A stretch of 64,000 nucleotides of DNA from positions 5,209,724 to 5,273,723 of the forward strand of contig NZ_CP135918.1 in the NCBI RefSeq assembly GCF_032393985.1, given 5' to 3'. A program made the translations under genes and the position numbers. The notes beneath the pieces were generated by a model, which saw only the letters and a list, made by a program, of their open reading frames with translations, was not told the DNA's origin and did no database searches. This document shows, piece by piece, positions 8,847 to 18,724 of this stretch (position 1 is its first letter; every line of letters begins with the position of its first letter). This DNA is from Fischerella sp. JS2. Its GTDB lineage: Bacteria; Cyanobacteriota; Cyanobacteriia; Cyanobacteriales; Nostocaceae.

Positions 8847-10361
8847 ATGTTAGCTAATTTTAATCGTCTGAGCAAAGCAGCGTCTATTGCGGCGTTGACC
8901 ACTGGTATGACATTGACCGTTGGTGCGGCATTTACTGCACCACCTCCTCGAAAAGATTTCGCTCAAGATAATCCTGCTATTGTTGGTGCTGGTGGAGGCT
9001 CCGTTATCACCATTTTTGATGATAACAATCCCCTGAGCGATCCAGATGTTGGTTATGACAGTGAACTATGGAACTTCACAAACCGTTCAGGCAGCCCTTA
9101 CAGATATATAATCACCGGTAGTGGTTATGGTCGTGGAGCGTTTCGCAATGGAGATATCGCTTTAGGCCAACGTGTTGACTTTGCAGTGACCGACGGTATA
9201 GGCACAACCTTTGGTGCTAACACAACTGTCCGCAACAACACCATTATCGACACAGTTACCAACCAGCCAGTTATTGACCCCATCACTGGTCTACATTACG
9301 TTGTTGTCAACGGAGTCAACATTAACATTGAGTTAGCTACCAATATTCAGTTTCCTGATGGTCGTTATTACGAGCCTAGTATGAGTCCAGAAGTAGCTTG
9401 CCGTATGTTAAGAGGAAACCCAGCTCTAGGCGATCCAGTCAACTGGAAACAAGTGAAAAATGCCAAGGGTGAGTTCGGTCCAGATGTGCCTATCATACGC
9501 GTTATTTCAGGTGATGTTAGCGGAGAGGTTGCTACCCTCTCTAACGGTAACGATCCCTCACAAAATAACGTCCCCGCTACTGTATTTACAGATAGTACAA
9601 CTAGTGTGCGTGGAAGATACGGAATGGCTCAAGGATGTAATAACGGCGTTGAACTCTATCCAGGTGGTCCTAAACGACCTCCTCTTGACACTTTCCTCAG
9701 CAACCCTCTTCCTGATCTCAGCGCCGTTGACTCTACACAAACAGCATTTAATAACGGAGCAATAATCCCTAACCCAAGAATAACTGATATCGCCATTAAT
9801 GCTGCTGCTACGACGAGCGACCCAACTAAAACAGATCCTTTCAATGCAGCTATTGAAACTGGCGATGACAACAACTCCAATTCTTATAATTTTGCTGTCA
9901 TCAAAGCCATACGGTCTCACAATGGAACTATCGGCCCCGTGGAACGTACCTTGCTTGAAAGAGCAATAACAGACAACAACTCATTTCCACTACCACAGCA
10001 AATTTCGAAAGCTATATTGGTGATTCCAGCAGATAGTCCAACTGCTGCTCAGACCGGTACTGTCATTTCTGCGGGTCCGAACTATGTAATCTTTAGAGAG
10101 GACTACCTCACTGCTGGTCCTGGGAGTCCTTCCGATAGGAAAAAGGTAATTGCTGCTCGAAAAGTATGCTATGGTTACCTTTTCTCTGGCTTCCTGGGTA
10201 ATCAAGCTGGTCAACTTTACCCTAAACAAGCAAACTTTAACATCAATAACACTGGTGGACAATTTCCTTACAACCAAGTTGGTAGTACTCAACAAGGTGC
10301 TGACACCGATAACTTTGGTCCTTGCAATAGAATCGGTCGACGCCTTCATAAAATGAGATAG
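8847..10361 (+). CDS. Secreted protein of unknown function
   Basis: The 504-residue protein starts with a clear signal peptide: basic N-region (MLANFNRLSK), hydrophobic core (AASIAALTTGMTLTVGAAF) and a likely cleavage after AFTA near residue 31. The mature part is rich in Asn, Asp, Gly, Thr and Pro and predicted mostly beta/loop, with FTNRSGSPYRYIITGSGYGRG and IELATNIQFPDGRYYEPSMS. Six or fewer cysteines are scattered. No known domain is recognised. It is single, with a 1.6-kb gene-poor region before it and a small basic ORF after it. An extracellular or periplasmic location is inferred from the signal peptide only. Confidence 0.8.
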   Translation: MLANFNRLSKAASIAALTTGMTLTVGAAFTAPPPRKDFAQDNPAIVGAGGGSVITIFDDNNPLSDPDVGYDSELWNFTNRSGSPYRYIITGSGYGRGAFRNGDIALGQRVDFAVTDGIGTTFGANTTVRNNTIIDTVTNQPVIDPITGLHYVVVNGVNINIELATNIQFPDGRYYEPSMSPEVACRMLRGNPALGDPVNWKQVKNAKGEFGPDVPIIRVISGDVSGEVATLSNGNDPSQNNVPATVFTDSTTSVRGRYGMAQGCNNGVELYPGGPKRPPLDTFLSNPLPDLSAVDSTQTAFNNGAIIPNPRITDIAINAAATTSDPTKTDPFNAAIETGDDNNSNSYNFAVIKAIRSHNGTIGPVERTLLERAITDNNSFPLPQQISKAILVIPADSPTAAQTGTVISAGPNYVIFREDYLTAGPGSPSDRKKVIAARKVCYGYLFSGFLGNQAGQLYPKQANFNINNTGGQFPYNQVGSTQQGADTDNFGPCNRIGRRLHKMR

Positions 10362-10397
10362 CAAATGGATTACTAACAACAGATATCTGTCTGCAAA

Positions 10398-10481
10398 ATG
10401 ATGCTAAGAAGAATACTTAGACGTGCCAGACAAAGAATTAATCGCAAACTACCTTATCATCTTCGCGCTCATCGTGCTTAA
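10398..10481 (+). CDS. Candidate 27-residue Arg-rich microprotein
   Basis: An ATG 37 bp after the secreted orphan opens MMLRRILRRARQRINRKLPY followed by HLRAHRA. Nine of 27 residues are Arg and there are no acidic residues. It could be a real small basic peptide, or a chance frame. No good ribosome-binding site is visible. The rest of 10362-10600 holds nothing else. Confidence 0.25.
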   Translation: MMLRRILRRARQRINRKLPYHLRAHRA

Positions 10482-10600
10482 AGATTTAACAATTGCAGAC
10501 AGAAAAATCTTCCTCCTACGCTCCGTTGACGGTTGAGACTCCCGCGATATCGTTGACTAAAGTTGAGAATGAGAAAAATTCGTTCAAATCTTAGTGAAGG

Positions 10601-11266
10601 ATGTATCCTAACATGTTAGAAATTAACAGACGTGTCATTTTGTCAGACAAAAATTTGGTGATTGATTGTGGAGACAACCGTTTACCAGTAGAAATTTTTG
10701 TAGTAGCAAAGCTTCCATCTGGAGTAGGAAAAGAAATTGTTCATGATGGTTTAGAACGGCAAAGAAAGCACAAGAATTTTATTGAAGAATATAACGAACC
10801 AAGCGCAAAAATTGCAAATACAGACTGGGAAAAAGGTGATTTGACGACCATATACACTTTTGGGGTTGATAAGAAAGATTTAGTTTTTCATCGACATGCA
10901 GGACATCGGGTAATCACTGCTGTTACTGGTGAATTTGGTGCTGTGCTTAAGTTTAGTAGTGCAACTCTTGATGAGATTAAGCAAGATCCTCAAATATTCA
11001 TCGAGAAAATGACTATTGTTGAGCTTCCTAAAGACGCAATATTTGTTCTTCGGTTTCACGGGGAAGTTTATCATCAGTTTTGTCCAAAGAATAAGAGTTT
11101 TCAAGGTTTTTTTGCTGTATCAGTTCATACTAATGAATTAGGCGGATTAGACGACCAAATTTTGCTCCAAAAAGTTATCCAAGGTCATGCTTCGATTCCT
11201 TTGCTAACTGAGCCTATCCCTAAGGAGGTTGAATATCTCTTCTATCAAGAAGAGGCAAGGGTGTGA
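10601..11266 (+). CDS. Cupin-like protein of unknown function
   Basis: The 221-residue soluble protein has two spaced motifs typical of a cupin metal site: FHRHAGHRVITAVTGEFGAVL (His-x-His then Gly) and, about 60 residues later, LPKDAIFVLRFHGEVYHQFCP (Pro-Gly-like turn and His). I therefore infer a small beta-barrel that may bind iron or another metal. No enzyme family is recognised. An M5 start (10613) is also possible. It stands just upstream of the PKS, on the same strand but separated by a transposase remnant, so membership of the biosynthetic cluster is open. Confidence 0.6.
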   Translation: MYPNMLEINRRVILSDKNLVIDCGDNRLPVEIFVVAKLPSGVGKEIVHDGLERQRKHKNFIEEYNEPSAKIANTDWEKGDLTTIYTFGVDKKDLVFHRHAGHRVITAVTGEFGAVLKFSSATLDEIKQDPQIFIEKMTIVELPKDAIFVLRFHGEVYHQFCPKNKSFQGFFAVSVHTNELGGLDDQILLQKVIQGHASIPLLTEPIPKEVEYLFYQEEARV

Positions 11267-11299
11267 TCGTACATCACCTTTTTCAGATATGCTGCATTC

Positions 11300-11558
11300 T
11301 TAGTTTACGTTGATCGCTGTTGAAGTTTGAGTATGAACAACATCCAGCATTTTACGTACGAACCTTTTAGCTGTTTTGGCATCGCGCTTGGCACTGAGCA
11401 TAAAGTCTAGGGAATTGCTTTGTGAATCGACCGCTCTATACAAATACTTCCACTGCCCTTTGACTTTGATGTAGGTTTCATCGACACACCACGAATCGTT
11501 TGAGCAAGATGATCTCCGGCCAAAAGTGTCGCCATTTGAATAGAGATAATGTGGACAT
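11300..11558 (-). pseudogene. Internally deleted IS6-family transposase
   Basis: From an ATG at 11558 the minus strand reads LFKWRHFWPEIILL, the normal N-terminus of IS6/IS240-type transposases. After a deletion and frame change it continues NDSWCVDETYIKVKGQWKYL then YRAVDSQSNSLDFMLSAKRD, which carries the first two catalytic Asp residues. It stops at 11300, before the catalytic Glu. The element is dead. It lies directly against the start of the PKS gene, so a long PKS start at 11549 would run through this remnant. Confidence 0.85.
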
Positions 11559-11656
11559 TGGAAAGCGGGAGTCGAGTTTTAGGCTTTCTTACCTTACCAT
11601 CTACCTATTTTTGCGACACAACCATTTTTCTAACCAAAGTTAAAATAATTACCGAT

Positions 11657-14600
11657 ATGCACAGCACAGCATCTCACCCTAATGAAATTGCAGTTGTTGG
11701 CATGGGTTGTTGGTATCCTGGTGCCAATAATTTGCAACAACTGTGGGAAAACATAGTGGCGAGGCGACAACAATTTCGGCGATCGCCAAATCAAAGATTA
11801 CCTATTTCTGACTATTACGATCCAGATCCCGATGCGCCAGACAAGACATATGGCAGCCGTATGGCTGTGATTGATGGTTTTGAGTTTGACTGGGTAAAGT
11901 GGCGCATTCCTAAAAGTGTAGTAGATTCTGCGGACATTGCTCAATGGCTAGCCTTGGAAGTTGCCATTCAAGCTGCGGAAGATGCTGGTTATAACCGTAC
12001 AAACATTCCCACTGAACGCACAGGCGTATTGCTTGGTAACACCTTAACAGGAGAATTTTCACGCTCCACCAGCATGAGAATGCGTTGGCCCTATGTCCGG
12101 CGTGCCTTGGTTGCTACAGCCCAAGCACAGGAACTTCCACCATCAGCGATCGACTCCCTAGTGGAGACTATGGAGGCTTACTACAAATCTGTTTTCTCAC
12201 CAATTACCGAAGACACACTCGCAGGTAATCTCTCCAACACAATTGCAGGCAGAGTTTGCAACTTTTTTAACTTTCACGGTGGCGGTTACACAGTCGATGG
12301 AGCCTGTTCTTCTTCCCTCATTGCTGTAGCTAACGCTGCTACCGCTTTAATGAATCGTGACTTAGACCTCGCTTTTGCAGGCGGCGTAGATATCAGTCTC
12401 GACACATTTGAATTGATTGGGTTTGCCAAAACAGGCGCTCTGACTGGTACAGACATGAAAGTTTATGATCGCAGAGCTAGTGGCTTCATCCCTGGTGAAG
12501 GATGCGGTTTTGTAGTTCTCAAGCGCTTAGAAGATGCTCGCGCTGATGGTAACTATATATATGCAGTCTTAAAAGGCTGGGGAATTTCATCTGATGGTAA
12601 AGGCGGAATTACCGCTCCTAATCGTGAAGGACAAGCTGCGGCATTGCGTCGTGCCTATGATCGAGCTGGTTACAGTCCCCATACACTGGATTTTGTCGAA
12701 GGACATGGAACTGGAACAGTCGTAGGCGATCGCACAGAACTAGAAGGTATAGCCTTAGCCATGAGTACTGATGGCGAACCCAATCCCCGTTCTTGTGGGA
12801 TCACCTCCTTTAAATCTCTAGTTGGTCACACGAAAGCCGCAGCAGGTATTGGAGCCTTCATTAAATCAGTCATGGCTGTCAACCGCCGAGTCATCCCTCC
12901 GGTAGCTGATTGTCAAGAACCCAACGCAGTATTTGAGACTTCCGCCCGTTCTCTTTACCCGATTTTGCAAGGAGAAGTTCGTTCTCAAAGGGATATTCTG
13001 CGTGCCGGTGTCTCTGCAATGGGATTTGGCGGTATTAATTGCCATGTCACCCTGGAATCGGGCGATGCTCCGGCTGAGAAACTGCAAACTTCAATAGAAG
13101 AACAATCTCTGCTAGTTTCCAATCAGGATACAGAAATTTTTGTCTTGAGTGCTGAATCAATTCCCGCTTTACTCGAACAAACGCGGACTTTAATCAATAC
13201 CGCAGAAGGTTTGAGTTTCGCAGAACAAGTTGACCTAGCTGCACACCTGAGCCGCAATCTCCAGCCCCAACTGCCGATTCGGGCTGCTTTGATCGCAGGT
13301 AAGCCTGAAGAGTTAGTTAACCATCTGACTCTGTTAGAAAAATTGTTGCATGAAACACCCCCAAGCAAAGGAGAGTTAGTTACTAGCCCACAAAAAGAAG
13401 TGTGGGTAGGCAATAGTGTCCAACAAAACAAAATCGGTTTTCTCTTTCCTGGCCAGGGTTCGCAGAAATTAAATATGAGTCGTTGGCTGGTAGAGCGTTA
13501 TCCCTGGGCTAGAGAACTGGTAGAGCAAGCAGATATCTGGCTGCGTGAGGCTGGTTTTGGTGGTGTGCGAGAGTCCATCTATCTACCTCTAGACCGTGCT
13601 GTCAACCAAGAGCAAGTTGCAAGATGGTCGAAAGCACTAGCACAAACCGCAGTTGCTCAACCTGCAATCTCTTTGGCTTCATTGCTTTGGTTGCACTATC
13701 TTCAGCGTCTTGGGATTAAGCCCGTTGCTGTAGGTGGTCATAGCCTTGGCGAACTAACTGCTTTTCACGCCGCCGGAGCCTTTAACGAGAAATCACTTTT
13801 ACGTCTAGCCGCAATTCGCGGACAGGCTATGTCTGCGACTGTGGAAGGCGAAAATCAAGGTGCGATGGCAAGTCTCGCTTGCTCTCAAGAAACAGCAGAG
13901 AATATTCTCAAGCAAGTCAGTGGTTACGTCGTTCTGGCTAACATCAATAGTCCAAAACAGATGGTGATCTCTGGCGAATCGGCTAGTGTGGAACAAGCGA
14001 TCGCCCTAGCTCAAGCAGCAGGAATTCGCACTCATCTGCTACCAGTTTCTAACGCTTTCCATTCGCAATTAGTTGCAACCGCAGCCGAACATCTCAGAAA
14101 ACAAGAATTAATTCCACAGCAGTTAAAACAAATCAACGTATCTTTGTTCTCCAGTGTCGACGGTCAGCAGCAAAACCAAGGGCTATCATTACGTGAACAC
14201 TTTGCTAATCAAATTCTGGCACAGGTAGATTTTGTCTCACTAGTAAAAACACTGAATCAAACCTGCAATTTACTTGTGGAGGTAGGGCCAGGGAAAGTCC
14301 TTTCCAGTTTAGTCAGCGACATTAACGATACTAAGAAAGTATCTTGTTTCCCGGTTGAATCTAAACCTGGACTACACCGAGATTTGCATGTCATGTTGGC
14401 TGCGATATTTGTACGTGGCAATGAAATAAAATGGGAAGTTCTCTACGAAAATCGTCTTGTTCGTCCCTTTGTACCAGTATCAGCACGAGTATTCATTGAA
14501 AATCCCGTAGAGCGACCATTCCACATATCTGCCGAGCAAATATCTAAAATCTCTCCTGCTTCTGTGGAGACACTGCCTAGCCCAGAAAACCAAGTTCCTT

Positions 14601-17600
14601 GGGAAATCCTGTCTAATTATATTTCCCAACGAGGCAGGTTTTTAACAGAGGTGATCCGAGCAGACTTGCAAACTCTGTCGCATATTCCTAACCAAACCAA
14701 CGGCAATGGTTTTGCGACCACCAATGGTTCTAGCAAAAATGGCTCCTCGAAGAATGGTTTCTCTAGTCCAAATAATGGTTCTTCACGAACTCCTAATTTG
14801 GCAACAGTCCCCTTAGACAAGCAAGTTGAAATCCCTCAAACTCCTCAACCACATATCAATGGCAATCAAACCAATAGTGTAGAAAGCTTTCTGGTAGACT
14901 TTATTGTCAAACAAACAGGTTTTCCACCACAAAGCGTCACGCCAAATATTAGACTACTCGATGACCTCAACCTTGATTCTATTAAAGCAGGGGAACTAAT
15001 TGCTGCTGCCACCCTACAATTTGGTGTTGCGGGTAAGATTGATCCTGCATCTATGGCTAATGCCACAATTCAAGAGATTGCTGAGGCGATTCGGCTAGTG
15101 ATTCCAGAAAGCAGTTCTCAGCCAGAAATAGCTGAAATAGTTCCAACCCATAGTCTTGCTATCAATGGCAATCAAACTAGTAGCGTGGAAAGCTTTCTGG
15201 TAGACTTTATCGTCAAACAAACAGGTTTTCCACCACAAAGCGTCACGCCAAATATTAGACTGCTTGATGACCTCAATCTCGATTCTATTAAAGCAGGGGA
15301 ATTAATTGCTGCTACCACCCAACAATTTGGTGTTGCAGGTAAGGTTGACCCTGCGTCTATGGCTAATGCCACAATTCAAGAGATTGCTGAGGCAATTCGC
15401 TTAGTTATGCCACAAAGCAATCATGGAACCAATGGAGTGAAAAGTTCCACAAATGGCTCTCAGCTACAGGCTCGCAGACAGACTGAACAAACACAAACAC
15501 CAGAGCGCGATCGCAAACCACGAGTACGTGACTACATAGTGAGTACTATTGCAGAGGCATCTACGCCAGTTGCTTTTGGGAAGCATCCTGATGAAAACTG
15601 GCAAACTACCAACGCCGTTATCCTCTGTGAAAGTACTGAAAATTCTATAGCTGAAGCGTTGTGTAAGAAACTACGTAACCAAGGCGCGCAAGCTCAAATC
15701 TTATCCTTTGCGACAGCACAGGCTGAAGCAGTCATTGATAACACTGAGTTTACTCACTTTATTGCTGTACTTCCGCAAAAACCGAGTAGTGGGTCGTCAT
15801 CAGATACTCGTTTACTCAACATGATTGAGCGGTTACGCAGCATAGCCACTCCCCCGCCAGCTTCCCAAGCATCCCGCACCCATACAACAGTAGCGTATAT
15901 TCAATTTGGTGGTGGACATTTCGGCACACAGCCACCGCTTGCAGATATTGAGCAATGCTGTGCGATCAGTTTTGCATCCAGTCTGCATTTAGAACGCCCT
16001 GATCTCAAAGTACGAGTCATTGATTTTTCTACCAAGCTTAGTCCTACTAAGATCGCAAAATGTGTAACAAAAGAGCTTGCTACCTCTCATTTCTACTTAG
16101 CTGCGGGTTATGATGCAACCCTGAAGCGTTATGTTCCGCGTCCGCAAGTGCAAGAACCAGCCGAGTATGAGGAACGAAAAATTACCTGGTCTTCTAAAGA
16201 TGTGATTCTTGTTACTGGTGGAGCTAAGGGTATTACTGCGGAATGTGCCTTAGCTTTGGCGAAGAAAACAGGGGTACGCATGGCTCTAGTTGGTCGTTCG
16301 CCACTCCCAGACAAACATACTGTTGGTTCTGGCAATGCAGAGGTAATGCGGACCCTCGAACGCTTTAGTGCTGAAGGATTAACGTGTCTTTGCTACAGTT
16401 GTGATGTTGCTGATCCCGAATCTTTGAGGGCTGTCTTGCGACATATTCGCCAGGATCTTGGCGAGATTACTGGAGTCATTCATGGAGCTGCTTTAAATTG
16501 GCCGAGACTAATTGAGCAGGTGTCAACAGAAGCTGCGTTTGATGAAATCAAGCCCAAGCTTAAAGGCATACTTAATTTATGTCAGGAGTTTGCCGAAACA
16601 CCGTTGAAGCTCTTTGCTGGTTTTTCATCCGTCATCGGTATTACCGGAATGCAACGTAATGCTTGGTACGGTTTCTCTAATGAAGCTTTAGATTTGATTT
16701 TGCGCCGCTTTAAAGCTCAACACCCAGAAACTGCGGTTGTTTCTATGGCGTTTAGTGTTTGGGAAGAAGTTGGTATGGGGGCGCGGATGGGTAGTGTTCG
16801 CAGTCTCAATAAAATGGGAATTAAGGCGATCCCCAAAGATGCAGGTGTAGCTCGGTTCTTGCATCTAATTGAGAACGAAGCTGCTGATATGCGAGTAGTA
16901 ATTGCTGCTCCGATGCAAGCTCTTTCTGCTTTTGAAACCAGTGGTTTTGATACTTGGTTCCCAGAAAGATGTTTACCACCCAGAGAGTCAAAATTCTTAG
17001 AACGGGTGCTGCTGTGTGAACCAGGTGTGGAAATGGTTGCACGAGCGCACTTGAGCTTAGAGCGAGATTCTTACCTTCTGGATCATCTCTATAAAGGTTC
17101 ATATCTGTTTCCCACGGTTTTCGGCTTAGAGGCTATGGCTCAAGCAGTTGCCTATGTTACGGGTCAGAATACTCTACCAACTCTAGAAATTGCCGATATC
17201 CGCCTAGAGCGCCCAATCGTTGTTGATCCAGAGAAAGGGTTAGATATCGAAATTCATGCAGAGGTACTGGAGCGAGAATCTAAAAATGCTCCCCAGGAGG
17301 TGTGTGTAACTATTAAGACTGAAAAAACAGGATTCAATATTAGCCACTTTTCTGCTACTTTTGTTCTCGGTACGCAGAAAACTCCTGCAATAGAGTCGGT
17401 TGAACTTCCATCTACAGCCTTAGATATTCAACCCCAAGAGGATCTCTATAGTTGGTTGCTGTTCCAGGGACCACGTTTCCAACGCTTGCAGGAAATTTAC
17501 ACATTAGATGCTGAAAAATGTGTCTTCCGCACTCAGAGAAACTTTAGTTTCTCCTCTGCTCAAGCAGACAATGCAGATAGGTCAGAAGGGCCATTCTTAC

Positions 17601-18601
17601 TCGGAGATCCCTATTACAGAGACTCGTTACTCCAAGCTGGACAACTGTTGATCCCACAGGATAATTGCCTACCTGTACTGATTGAACGGATCGAAATTTA
17701 CCAGCCAGACAGTGAGTTGAGTAATTCCTGTATCTGTATCACCGTACCCCAGGGTCAGTCAGGTAAGCAATTCCGTAATAGTGTACTTGTGATGACTGAA
17801 GATGGGCGTATTTTTGAAAAACTGAGTGGATACGAAGCACGGTTACTAGAACATCGCCAGGATAATCCGACGGTGGAAGAATTGGCTGCTCCCCAACGCA
17901 GAGATGAAGTACTACTGCACAAAAAAATTAGCGATCGCGCCCATTCTTTTGGAGTTAGCGCCCCTGAGATTTCCCTAACTTATCTGCCTGAAATCAGTAC
18001 TCTTTCACTAGACGAACGTCACGCCCAAGAGTTGCCTTTATTCTATCAGGCTCTGGGTAAACTACTAAACTCCGATGTCTCGCAAATACAAATTAACTGG
18101 AGTGCATCTGGAAAACCAATGGTGAATGGAGTTGGAACAGAGGGAATAGAAGTTTCTCTTTCCCACGATCAGCGTGTCTGTCTGTGTGTCGCCGGACAAG
18201 GTCCTCAAGGTTGCGACATTGAACCTGTAAGCCATCGCAGCCAGCAGGATTGGAATGCACTGCTCAGTGAGGCACGACAACCATTAATGCAACAACTGTT
18301 GCTCCGCTCTGATGACTCAGGGGACTTGGCGGGAATGCGAATTTGGACGGCTGTAGAAGCCCTGCGTAAAGCAACTGGAGCCAAGGACATCAGCTTAAGA
18401 ATTGCCCATATTGAAGGAGACAGCGTCCTGTTCCGTGATATGTCTGCTGGTAGTCAACTCAAAGTTCTCACTTTCCCTGTGCAGTTGACACGAGGCTTAC
18501 AAAGGATGGTTGCATTGATTGTACAGGATGCTAAACCACAATCAACAAATGGAATTTATACAGAGAAGCGAGGTAACGAATTCACTTTTCTGAAAGCGTA
18601 A
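11657..18601 (+). CDS. Iterative type I polyketide synthase, enediyne/polyene-like (KS-AT-ACP-ACP-KR-DH-PPT)
   Basis: I start at ATG 11657 (2314 residues); an upstream ATG at 11549 lies in transposase debris. KS (about 8-445) has VDGACSSSLIAV with Cys217, then EGHGTGTVVGD and FKSLVGHTKAAAG, completing the Cys-His-His triad; DGACSSS is typical of enediyne-type PKSs. AT (about 593-900) has GHSLGE with Ser696. An Asn/Ser/Gly-rich linker leads to two nearly identical ACPs with LNLDSIKAGEL, Ser1108 and Ser1210. KR (from about 1515) has VTGGAKGITAE; the hot-dog DH has DHLYKGSYLFPTVFGLEAMA (D1809, H1810). The C-terminal phosphopantetheinyl transferase has GCDIEP (D2187, E2189) and WTAVEALRKATG, so the enzyme should load its own ACPs. 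No ER or thioesterase is present, predicting a conjugated polyene. Usual enediyne PKSs are about 1900 residues with one ACP. Confidence 0.92.
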   Translation: MHSTASHPNEIAVVGMGCWYPGANNLQQLWENIVARRQQFRRSPNQRLPISDYYDPDPDAPDKTYGSRMAVIDGFEFDWVKWRIPKSVVDSADIAQWLALEVAIQAAEDAGYNRTNIPTERTGVLLGNTLTGEFSRSTSMRMRWPYVRRALVATAQAQELPPSAIDSLVETMEAYYKSVFSPITEDTLAGNLSNTIAGRVCNFFNFHGGGYTVDGACSSSLIAVANAATALMNRDLDLAFAGGVDISLDTFELIGFAKTGALTGTDMKVYDRRASGFIPGEGCGFVVLKRLEDARADGNYIYAVLKGWGISSDGKGGITAPNREGQAAALRRAYDRAGYSPHTLDFVEGHGTGTVVGDRTELEGIALAMSTDGEPNPRSCGITSFKSLVGHTKAAAGIGAFIKSVMAVNRRVIPPVADCQEPNAVFETSARSLYPILQGEVRSQRDILRAGVSAMGFGGINCHVTLESGDAPAEKLQTSIEEQSLLVSNQDTEIFVLSAESIPALLEQTRTLINTAEGLSFAEQVDLAAHLSRNLQPQLPIRAALIAGKPEELVNHLTLLEKLLHETPPSKGELVTSPQKEVWVGNSVQQNKIGFLFPGQGSQKLNMSRWLVERYPWARELVEQADIWLREAGFGGVRESIYLPLDRAVNQEQVARWSKALAQTAVAQPAISLASLLWLHYLQRLGIKPVAVGGHSLGELTAFHAAGAFNEKSLLRLAAIRGQAMSATVEGENQGAMASLACSQETAENILKQVSGYVVLANINSPKQMVISGESASVEQAIALAQAAGIRTHLLPVSNAFHSQLVATAAEHLRKQELIPQQLKQINVSLFSSVDGQQQNQGLSLREHFANQILAQVDFVSLVKTLNQTCNLLVEVGPGKVLSSLVSDINDTKKVSCFPVESKPGLHRDLHVMLAAIFVRGNEIKWEVLYENRLVRPFVPVSARVFIENPVERPFHISAEQISKISPASVETLPSPENQVPWEILSNYISQRGRFLTEVIRADLQTLSHIPNQTNGNGFATTNGSSKNGSSKNGFSSPNNGSSRTPNLATVPLDKQVEIPQTPQPHINGNQTNSVESFLVDFIVKQTGFPPQSVTPNIRLLDDLNLDSIKAGELIAAATLQFGVAGKIDPASMANATIQEIAEAIRLVIPESSSQPEIAEIVPTHSLAINGNQTSSVESFLVDFIVKQTGFPPQSVTPNIRLLDDLNLDSIKAGELIAATTQQFGVAGKVDPASMANATIQEIAEAIRLVMPQSNHGTNGVKSSTNGSQLQARRQTEQTQTPERDRKPRVRDYIVSTIAEASTPVAFGKHPDENWQTTNAVILCESTENSIAEALCKKLRNQGAQAQILSFATAQAEAVIDNTEFTHFIAVLPQKPSSGSSSDTRLLNMIERLRSIATPPPASQASRTHTTVAYIQFGGGHFGTQPPLADIEQCCAISFASSLHLERPDLKVRVIDFSTKLSPTKIAKCVTKELATSHFYLAAGYDATLKRYVPRPQVQEPAEYEERKITWSSKDVILVTGGAKGITAECALALAKKTGVRMALVGRSPLPDKHTVGSGNAEVMRTLERFSAEGLTCLCYSCDVADPESLRAVLRHIRQDLGEITGVIHGAALNWPRLIEQVSTEAAFDEIKPKLKGILNLCQEFAETPLKLFAGFSSVIGITGMQRNAWYGFSNEALDLILRRFKAQHPETAVVSMAFSVWEEVGMGARMGSVRSLNKMGIKAIPKDAGVARFLHLIENEAADMRVVIAAPMQALSAFETSGFDTWFPERCLPPRESKFLERVLLCEPGVEMVARAHLSLERDSYLLDHLYKGSYLFPTVFGLEAMAQAVAYVTGQNTLPTLEIADIRLERPIVVDPEKGLDIEIHAEVLERESKNAPQEVCVTIKTEKTGFNISHFSATFVLGTQKTPAIESVELPSTALDIQPQEDLYSWLLFQGPRFQRLQEIYTLDAEKCVFRTQRNFSFSSAQADNADRSEGPFLLGDPYYRDSLLQAGQLLIPQDNCLPVLIERIEIYQPDSELSNSCICITVPQGQSGKQFRNSVLVMTEDGRIFEKLSGYEARLLEHRQDNPTVEELAAPQRRDEVLLHKKISDRAHSFGVSAPEISLTYLPEISTLSLDERHAQELPLFYQALGKLLNSDVSQIQINWSASGKPMVNGVGTEGIEVSLSHDQRVCLCVAGQGPQGCDIEPVSHRSQQDWNALLSEARQPLMQQLLLRSDDSGDLAGMRIWTAVEALRKATGAKDISLRIAHIEGDSVLFRDMSAGSQLKVLTFPVQLTRGLQRMVALIVQDAKPQSTNGIYTEKRGNEFTFLKA
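14855..15409 (+). repeat. Tandem duplication of the ACP module inside the PKS
   Basis: The stretches 14855-15103 and 15161-15409 are about 249 bp each, start exactly 306 bp apart and are nearly identical in DNA as well as protein, down to synonymous positions. This points to a recent in-frame duplication or ongoing gene conversion. Each copy keeps the phosphopantetheine serine in LNLDSIKAGEL. Confidence 0.92.
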
Positions 18602-18637
18602 GTCTAGGTACAACTTTGCGTAAAGAAGTTGTGATGT

Positions 18638-18682
18638 GAAACGCAAAGGGGCGCGGAGTTAGGCGCAGAGGAACGCAGAGTT
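18638..18682. repeat. Dispersed GCG/ACGCAGAG-type intergenic repeat
   Basis: The 123-bp gap between the PKS and the next gene carries purine-rich sequence (AACGCAAAGGGGCGCGGAG and a related copy) of a type often dispersed between genes in heterocystous cyanobacteria. No promoter or terminator is obvious, so PKS and halogenase-like gene may be cotranscribed. Confidence 0.4.
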
Positions 18683-18724
18683 TTGGTGTAAAAGTTTCGC
18701 TAAATTTTAACTACACAAAAGCCA

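Noticed and set aside
9558-9920. 120-residue minus-strand frame inside the secreted orphan
   Set aside because: Shadow of the plus-strand gene; no family features and no ribosome-binding site.
11549-11656. Upstream start of the PKS giving 36 more residues
   Set aside because: The extra codons lie over an IS6-type transposase remnant on the other strand and do not resemble PKS N-termini. ATG 11657 directly precedes the KS.
11657-18601. PfaA-type PUFA synthase
   Set aside because: Tandem ACPs would fit, but the DGACSSS motif, the DH and PPT on the same chain and the lack of PfaB/C/D partners fit the enediyne-like type better.
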